Assembly (NCBI GenBank): GCA_040756575.1
Contig: JBFLYP010000003.1
Location: forward strand, 77,004 to 141,003
Direction of reading: 5' to 3'
Origin: DTYU01 sp040756575
Lineage (GTDB): Bacteria > Bacillota > Desulfotomaculia > Desulfotomaculales > Ammonificaceae
DNA: 64,000 nucleotides
Of the stretch, positions 58,952 through 64,000 are shown one piece after another. Position 1 is the stretch's first letter. The number at the start of each line of letters is the position of its first letter. The translations under genes were made by a program, and so were the position numbers. The notes beneath the pieces are model-generated. The model was not told the origin of the DNA. It made no database searches and was given only the letters and a program-made list of their open reading frames with translations.

Positions 58952-60928
58952 GTGACATTTGCCAAAAAGAAACAAACACCAAGGGAACAGCATATAAGTA
59001 ACGCCTGCCGCGGTTGCTGTACCAGTTGTGTGCCGGTAAGAAAAGAACAACCGCGGAAGGAACAAAGACGGCTGCCTGCCATTGTGGCGGCGGGAATCCT
59101 CTTGGCGACAGGCCTTCTCTTTAATAGGGCTCTACACGGCACTCCCTACGCCTGGACGGAATACCTGGTGCTTTTAAGCGCCTACTTGTGGGTAGGCGGG
59201 CAGGTCCTCCGCAAGGCCCTGAAGAACCTCGTGCACGGCCGGGTCTTTGACGAAAACTTTCTGATGAGTGTGGCGACCACCGGTGCTATAGCCATCCACC
59301 AGTTGCCCGAAGCCGTTGCGGTTATGCTCTTCTACGCCGTCGGGGAATATTTCCAGGACCTCGCCGTAGGCCGCTCCAGGCGCTCCATCACGGCACTGCT
59401 GGAGATCCGTCCTGACTACGCGAACCTGAAAGCAGACGGCGAAACCCGCAAGGTAAAACCGGAAGAGGTCAAAGTCGGCCAGGTTATCCTGGTCCGCCCG
59501 GGTGAGCGGGTGCCCCTTGACGGCGAGGTAATCCGGGGCTCTTCGTTTGTAGATGCATCGGCCCTTACCGGGGAATCGGTACCGCGGAAAACGGAGGTCG
59601 GGGAAAGGGTTCTGGCAGGCATGGTCAACGGTCACGGCCTTTTGGAGGTTCAAGTCACCGCGCCCTTCGGCGAATCCTCTATCGCCAAGATCCTTGACCT
59701 GGTAGAAACTGCCGCCGCGAGAAAAGCGCCCACGGAGCAGTTCATCACCACCTTCGCACGGTACTACACCCCCGCCGTGGTCTCCAGTGCGTTGGCCGTG
59801 GCCGTGATCCCGCCGCTGGTGTTGCCCGGCGCCGCCTTCGCCCAGTGGGTCTACCGGGCGCTGGTGCTGCTTGTTATTTCGTGTCCCTGTGCGCTGGTGG
59901 TCTCCATCCCTTTGAGCTACTTCGGCGGCCTCGGCGGGGCTTCCCGCAGGGGAATTTTGATCAAAGGCGCCAACTTCTTAGAGGCGCTCACCCGGCCACA
60001 TACCGTGGTCTTTGATAAAACCGGCACCTTAACCAGAGGGGTCTTCAAAGTAACTGAGGTAGCTCCAAAAAACGGTTATAGCAGAGACGAGGTCTTGAAA
60101 TTAGCCGCAGCCGCAGAAACCAACTCAAACCACCCGATCGCCAGGTCCATCGTCGAGGCCTACGGCCAAAGGATAAACGATGGGGCGGTAGAGGATTACC
60201 GGGAGATTGCCGGCCTAGGGATTAAGGCCCGGGTAGAAGGCCGTACCGTCCTGGCCGGAAACGACCGCCTGCTTCACCGGGAAAACGTGCCCCACGACAT
60301 TTGCAACGTGGAAGGTACCGTGGTCTATGTGGCGGTGGACGGGGTATTTGCCGGATACATCATCATCTCCGATGAGCAGAAAAAAGGTGCCGCGGAGGCA
60401 ATCTCTGGATTGAGGCGGCTGGGAGTAAAGAAAATGGTGATGCTTACCGGCGACGACGAAACACCTGCCGGGAGAGCGGCCGCCGCTCTGGGAATCGACG
60501 CCTACTTTGCCCGGCTCCTCCCGGAAGATAAGGTAACCAAAGTTGAAGAATTACAGGCTTCCCTACCAAACCCCCGGAAGGATAAGATAGTGTTTGTCGG
60601 CGACGGCATTAACGACGCACCGGTTATTACCCGGGCGGACGTAGGTGTGGCCATGGGAGGGCTCGGCTCCGACGCAGCCGTCGAAGCCGCAGATGTGGTG
60701 ATCATGGACGATCAGCCCGCTAAATTGGTCACAGCCGTCAAGCTGGCCAGGCGCGCTAAAAGCATTACTTTTCAGAACATCGTACTCGCCCTGGGAGTCA
60801 AGGGTTTCTTTGCCGTTCTTGGCGTCTTCGGGATGGCTTCCATCTGGGAAGCAGTCTTTGCCGATGTAGGAGTAACGCTGGCGGTAGTCCTCAACGCCGC
60901 CAGGAGCCTCCGGCCGGCGAAAAGTTGA
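58952..60928 (+). CDS. cadA: Cd/Zn/Pb-translocating P1B-type ATPase
   Basis: 658 residues from a GTG (GAGG nine bases upstream). No full HMA domain; the short N-terminus carries a Cys cluster CRGCCTSC (about 21-28). Transport motif SCPCALVV (Cys311-Pro-Cys313), phosphorylation DKTGTLTRGV (Asp355), actuator TGES, nucleotide-site SNHPIARSI and hinge VGDGINDAPVITRADVGVAMG. It exports divalent soft metals and is paired with cadC. The 251 bases between the two genes contain no convincing gene. Confidence 0.94.
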   Translation: MTFAKKKQTPREQHISNACRGCCTSCVPVRKEQPRKEQRRLPAIVAAGILLATGLLFNRALHGTPYAWTEYLVLLSAYLWVGGQVLRKALKNLVHGRVFDENFLMSVATTGAIAIHQLPEAVAVMLFYAVGEYFQDLAVGRSRRSITALLEIRPDYANLKADGETRKVKPEEVKVGQVILVRPGERVPLDGEVIRGSSFVDASALTGESVPRKTEVGERVLAGMVNGHGLLEVQVTAPFGESSIAKILDLVETAAARKAPTEQFITTFARYYTPAVVSSALAVAVIPPLVLPGAAFAQWVYRALVLLVISCPCALVVSIPLSYFGGLGGASRRGILIKGANFLEALTRPHTVVFDKTGTLTRGVFKVTEVAPKNGYSRDEVLKLAAAAETNSNHPIARSIVEAYGQRINDGAVEDYREIAGLGIKARVEGRTVLAGNDRLLHRENVPHDICNVEGTVVYVAVDGVFAGYIIISDEQKKGAAEAISGLRRLGVKKMVMLTGDDETPAGRAAAALGIDAYFARLLPEDKVTKVEELQASLPNPRKDKIVFVGDGINDAPVITRADVGVAMGGLGSDAAVEAADVVIMDDQPAKLVTAVKLARRAKSITFQNIVLALGVKGFFAVLGVFGMASIWEAVFADVGVTLAVVLNAARSLRPAKS

Positions 60929-60960
60929 GTAACGAAAAGGCGCAAGGTCTTGTCCCGATA

Positions 60961-60989
60961 TTGACGTTACACCGAGTCCCCTGTATGGT
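60961..60989 (+). promoter_or_regulatory. Candidate promoter of the MOSC-cysteine synthase genes
   Basis: TTGACG (60961-60966), 17 bases, TATGGT (60984-60989). A strong ribosome-binding site AAAGGAGG (61041-61048) follows about 50 bases downstream. Confidence 0.55.
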
Positions 60990-61051
60990 AAAATAAATAA
61001 AGCACAGGGGCGTTCACTGCGAGAAACCAAAATTTTCCTTAAAGGAGGCAA

Positions 61052-61549
61052 CTGAACATAAAAGACAACAGCGCAGACAAAAAGACCAGCGGGCGGATCG
61101 TAGCGGTATGCTTGAGCAAGCACAAAGGCCAGCGCAAACAGGATGTCAGGCAGGGACTGCTGTTAGCCGGTCACGGCCTTGAAGGCGACGCTCACGCAGG
61201 CGAATGGCACCGCCAGGTGAGCCTCCTCGCCCTCGAGAGTATCGAGAAGATGCGGGCCAAGGGCCTTGATGTTGGACCGGGGGACTTCGCGGAAAACATT
61301 ACCACCCAGGGGTTGGACCTCATGCACTTGCCCGTAGGCACACTCCTGCAGATTGGTAACGCGCTCGCGGAAGTAACACAGATCGGGAAGGAATGCCATG
61401 CTCCCTGTGCCATCCGCAGGCAGGCAGGAGACTGTGTAATGCCGCGGGAAGGTATTTTTGTCCGGGTATTGAAAACCGGCGGGGTCAGCGTGGGCGACAC
61501 CGTTGAGGTGGTCTCCTTTAATCAGGCGGTCGACCGGGGCAGCCGATAA
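61052..61549 (+). CDS. MOSC-domain protein (non-canonical start likely)
   Basis: About 165 residues. The conserved N-terminal MOSC strand SGRIVAVCLSKHKGQRKQDV (61088 onwards) lies upstream of the first canonical start (TTG at 61112). In this frame only CTG (61052) or ATA (61058) stands close to AAAGGAGG, and a stop lies at 61040. The MOSC core shows GLEGDAHAGEWHRQVSLLALESI, GDFAENITTQGLDL and the metal/sulfur Cys in IGKECHAPCAIRRQAGDCVMPREGIF. MOSC proteins bind sulfur or molybdenum cofactor. Followed 47 bases later by the cysteine synthase gene. The start codon is uncertain. Confidence 0.85.
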   Translation: MNIKDNSADKKTSGRIVAVCLSKHKGQRKQDVRQGLLLAGHGLEGDAHAGEWHRQVSLLALESIEKMRAKGLDVGPGDFAENITTQGLDLMHLPVGTLLQIGNALAEVTQIGKECHAPCAIRRQAGDCVMPREGIFVRVLKTGGVSVGDTVEVVSFNQAVDRGSR

Positions 61550-61596
61550 CCGATCGAAATACAGCAATAAAACTGAGATTTTGGAGGTATTACGAC

Positions 61597-62505
61597 GTGA
61601 GCATCATTTCCTTGATCGGCAACACCCCGCTCGTGGAACTCACCTGCATTAACGGAAACAAAAGGGTGAGAATTTTCGGGAAACTCGAGGGCAACAATCC
61701 CGGAGGTTCGGTCAAGGACCGTCCCGCTTACTACATGATTAAGAAGGCGGAGGAATCCGGCGAACTTACCAGGGGGAAAACCATCCTCGAACCCACTTCG
61801 GGAAACACAGGGATAGCCCTGGCAATGATCGGGGCGGCTAAAGGATACCGGGTAAAGCTTTTCATGCCGGAGTGCGTCAGCGTGGAAAGGCAACGCACCC
61901 TTCAGGCTTTCGGTGCAGAGGTCGTACTCACCCCCGCCAAGGAGGGGACCGATGGGGCGATAAGGCGAGCGTACCGCCTTTTTGAGGAGGAACCGGACAA
62001 GTATTACATGCCTAACCAGTTTGCAAACGAGAACAACCTCCTTGCTCACTACGAGACCACCGGGCCCGAGATCTTTTCCCAGACCAAGGGGGAAGTAGAC
62101 GTTTTCGTCGCCGGCATGGGCACGACGGGAACGGTAATCGGGACGGGCAGGTACCTGAGAGAGAGAAAACCCCGGGTTAAAATCGTCGGGGTTGAGCCAA
62201 CGGAGGGACACACGATACAGGGACTGAAAAACATGAATGAAGCCATTGTCCCTAAAATCTATAACCCGAAAGAGCTGGACGAGAAGATTACGGTCGAGGA
62301 CGGCGAAGCGTTTGAGACAACCAGACTGTTAGCTGTAAAAGAGGGAATTTTCGTCGGTATGTCAAGCGGTGCGGCCGTAGCCGGCGCACTGCGCATTGCC
62401 ACGGAGATGGACTCCGGCACGATAGTCGTGATCCTGCCCGACCGCGGCGACCGCTATCTGAGTACTACCCTGTTCCGGTCGATATGCGCAAAATGCCCGC
62501 CGTGA
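61597..62505 (+). CDS. cysM: Cysteine synthase, CysM-like
   Basis: 302 residues, GTG start after GGAGG. PLP-enzyme of fold II: GKLEGNNPGGSVKDRPA with Lys40, EPTSGNTGIALAMIG, GTTGTVIGTGRYLRE, and MSSGAAVAGAL. The EGNNPGGSVKDRPA form is that of CysM (class B), which can use thiosulfate or thiocarboxylated carrier proteins as well as sulfide. Flanking MOSC and thiolation genes suggest sulfur relay. Confidence 0.93.
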   Translation: MSIISLIGNTPLVELTCINGNKRVRIFGKLEGNNPGGSVKDRPAYYMIKKAEESGELTRGKTILEPTSGNTGIALAMIGAAKGYRVKLFMPECVSVERQRTLQAFGAEVVLTPAKEGTDGAIRRAYRLFEEEPDKYYMPNQFANENNLLAHYETTGPEIFSQTKGEVDVFVAGMGTTGTVIGTGRYLRERKPRVKIVGVEPTEGHTIQGLKNMNEAIVPKIYNPKELDEKITVEDGEAFETTRLLAVKEGIFVGMSSGAAVAGALRIATEMDSGTIVVILPDRGDRYLSTTLFRSICAKCPP

Positions 62506-62536
62506 TACCCATATTTAACCCAAGGGGTGAAAGGTA

Positions 62537-63430
62537 TTGAAATGCCGCGTCTGTAAAGGACCGGCTTTCGTCAAGTTCCCGGCGCACAACGCCGCGTTTT
62601 GCGAGGAGCACTTCGACGCCTTCTTCTTACGCCAGGTGGCTCACACGGTAAAGAAATACCGGATGATTCAGCCTGAAGCGCGGGTTGTCGTGGCCCTCTC
62701 CGGCGGCAAGGATTCTCTGGTTGCAGCGCTGGTGCTGCACCGGCTCGGTTACCAGGTCGAAGGGTTGTTTGTAGACCTCGGCATTCACGAGCAGGGATTC
62801 TCGCCCGCCTCCCGCGAAGCCTGTGAAGAATTCTGCGCAGCCCGCGGTATTCCCCTCCGCATCGTCAGTTTAGCGGAAGAGTTTGGCCGCACAATTCCCG
62901 AAATCGCCCGCCGCTACCCCCGTCTCTGCGCCGTCTGCGGTGTTACCAAGCGGCACATAATGAACGAGCATACGCTTAACTCCGGGGCTCACGCCTTGGC
63001 CACCGGCCACACCCTGGATGACATGTCCGCCGCCCTTCTTGCAAATCTCCTGCGATGGGACCTTCATTACATGGCTAAAGGGCTGCCGGTCCTGCCCGCT
63101 GAGAACAGGTTTGCCCGCAAGATAAAGCCGCTCGCCATGCAAAGTGAGGACGAGATCATCACCTTCGCACGGCTACACGGCATTAGGCCGGTCGAGGCCC
63201 GCTGCCCATACGCCGCCGAAGCGAAATTCAAGCGGTACAAGGCGGTGCTAAGCGCACTCGAAGAACAGTCGCCGGGGTTGAAGCGCGCCTTTTACATGGG
63301 GTATATAGAGAACGCCCACCGCTTCCGGGAAAAAACAGCCCGCCCGCCGGTCGTCACCTGTGCGGCCTGCGGCCTCCCCGCCGCCGCCAGCCCCTGCACC
63401 TTCTGCCGCATCTGGCGAAGTGAGAGCTGA
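62537..63430 (+). CDS. TtuA/TtcA-like tRNA thiolation enzyme (TIGR00269-type)
   Basis: 297 residues from a TTG (GGGGTGAAAGG). A zinc finger opens the protein (Cys3, Cys6, Cys22, His25). The PP-loop SGGKDS lies at 55-60. Cys131 and Cys134 (LCAVCG) with Cys223 (EARCPYA) match the [4Fe-4S] ligands, and a second CxxC pair ends the protein (CAACG...CTFC). This is the TtuA layout, which 2-thiolates tRNA U54 for heat stability, though TtcA-like activity on C32 is possible. A ThiS/TtuB carrier was not found next to it. Confidence 0.85.
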   Translation: MKCRVCKGPAFVKFPAHNAAFCEEHFDAFFLRQVAHTVKKYRMIQPEARVVVALSGGKDSLVAALVLHRLGYQVEGLFVDLGIHEQGFSPASREACEEFCAARGIPLRIVSLAEEFGRTIPEIARRYPRLCAVCGVTKRHIMNEHTLNSGAHALATGHTLDDMSAALLANLLRWDLHYMAKGLPVLPAENRFARKIKPLAMQSEDEIITFARLHGIRPVEARCPYAAEAKFKRYKAVLSALEEQSPGLKRAFYMGYIENAHRFREKTARPPVVTCAACGLPAAASPCTFCRIWRSES

Positions 63431-63608
63431 AACAGGCTAACGGAAAAAGCGGGTGCGGAGTTATCCACCACCTGCAGTCAATACGACGTCAAGTTGGAAG
63501 GCGTCAGTTTGAGAAGCCGTTGTTATTTTTCAATTAAGAACAGCGGGGATTATTGCATTCCATTTACTTTCTTCCGTTTCTCCCTACCAGGCATAACGCC
63601 CCCCGGCT

Positions 63609-63879
63609 TCAAGCACCACCATCTTCTCCGAGCGCAGATGCCGGCGGTATCAATGCCATTGCCGCAAGGCAGGTGAAGAAGGCGTGAGCGCCCCAGGGTG
63701 CCCGGATGGGCGCCAGTGCTAGGCAGACCAGGCCGCCCGCCACCCAGACCTTGGCCGCCAGCCGGTGGGTGCGCCGCCAAACCTCCTTGCGTCCAGGGTA
63801 CTCGTATACCTACAAAGAAGTTTGGTCGTATCTGCCCCATCACGTTGCCGATGATGAGAAAGAGGAGAGCGATTACCCC
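63609..63879 (-). pseudogene. Frameshifted C-terminal remnant of an SdpI-family membrane protein
   Basis: Frame one (63790-63879) gives VIALLFLIIGNVMGQIRPNFFVGIRVPWT, and a second frame (63609-63788) continues KEVWRRTHRLAAKVWVAGG and a hydrophobic stretch ending GEDGGA-stop. Together they match the last two membrane segments of SdpI immunity proteins, where PWTLAsxEVWrRTHR is conserved; about 8 bases are missing at the joint (63788-63790). A TAG precedes the first frame, so the N-terminus is lost too. From 63880 to the end, fragments such as VTTQDLKLAEILRKPEV-stop are not recognised. Confidence 0.8.
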
Positions 63880-64000
63880 CTATCTCAATATTTTGGGTTA
63901 GACCTCCGGTTTTCTCAGGATCTCAGCCAATTTCAAATCTTGGGTGGTCACCCACTTACCGCTCCCTGCTCACCCTATCACGTCTCCCAGGGTCTTGCCC

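Overview
The window reads as chromosome of an endospore-forming, moderately GC-rich Bacillota of the Clostridia (Peptococcaceae / Desulfotomaculum-Pelotomaculum-like). This is inferred from gene content and order: spoIIIAA (cut by the left edge), a CD1247-type gene and efp; an aro cluster fused to type IV pilus genes; sigK with its pro-sequence; cotJA-cotJB-cotJC; a sigI-rsgI pair; and a PyrR-controlled pyrimidine block. No rRNA, CRISPR array, phage or insertion sequence was seen. The only tRNA found is tRNA-Cys.

Layout. 1-8100 (mostly minus): spoIIIAA, CD1247-type protein, a large PilX-like pilin, efp, an M24 peptidase, aroQ, and the pmbA/tldD pair. 8400-18230 (minus): a Gram-positive type IV pilus / type II secretion-like operon read as pilB-like ATPase, pilT, pilC, a GspG-like pilin, prepilin peptidase, three minor prepilins, pilM, pilN, pilO. 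It continues directly from the shikimate genes aroE, aroC, aroK, aroB (18280-22200), with yqeG and a mobA-mobB fusion further upstream. 24123-24818 (plus): sigK. 24960-36071 (minus): all genes for de novo UMP synthesis (pyrR, pyrB, pyrC, carA, carB, pyrK, pyrD, pyrF, pyrE). Ahead of pyrR lie a promoter, a PyrR-binding loop and an attenuator. 36286-38650 (minus): tRNA-Cys, guaA, hpt.

39018-46000: a large sensor kinase and a response regulator (plus), a degenerate kinase-like gene overlapping them tail to tail, cotJABC, a transglycosylase-like protein without the expected catalytic Glu, then on the minus strand an ECF sigma / zinc-finger anti-sigma / SIMPL-domain operon. 47114-50714 (minus): hom, thrB, lysC with a promoter and a terminator. 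50924-53371 (minus): an SsuABC/TauABC-type ABC importer. 53680-57750: a lone CBM25-like domain, an EcsC-like protein, rhomboid protease, rsgI and sigI. 58200-61000 (plus): CadC-type repressor and Cd/Zn/Pb P-type ATPase. 61052-63430 (plus): MOSC protein, cysteine synthase and a TtuA/TtcA-like tRNA thiolation enzyme. The right end holds a frameshifted SdpI remnant.

The most unusual signal is a dispersed element of about 250-300 bp present three times in the same orientation. Each copy sits directly upstream of a biosynthetic gene (aroQ, carA, pyrB). Its arms are built from 7-base units that fold back around a central AATTCGC...GCGAATT palindrome. Other points worth checking are a MOSC gene with a strong ribosome-binding site but no ATG/GTG/TTG start, two probable pseudoenzymes, and a 27-base direct repeat ahead of sigK.
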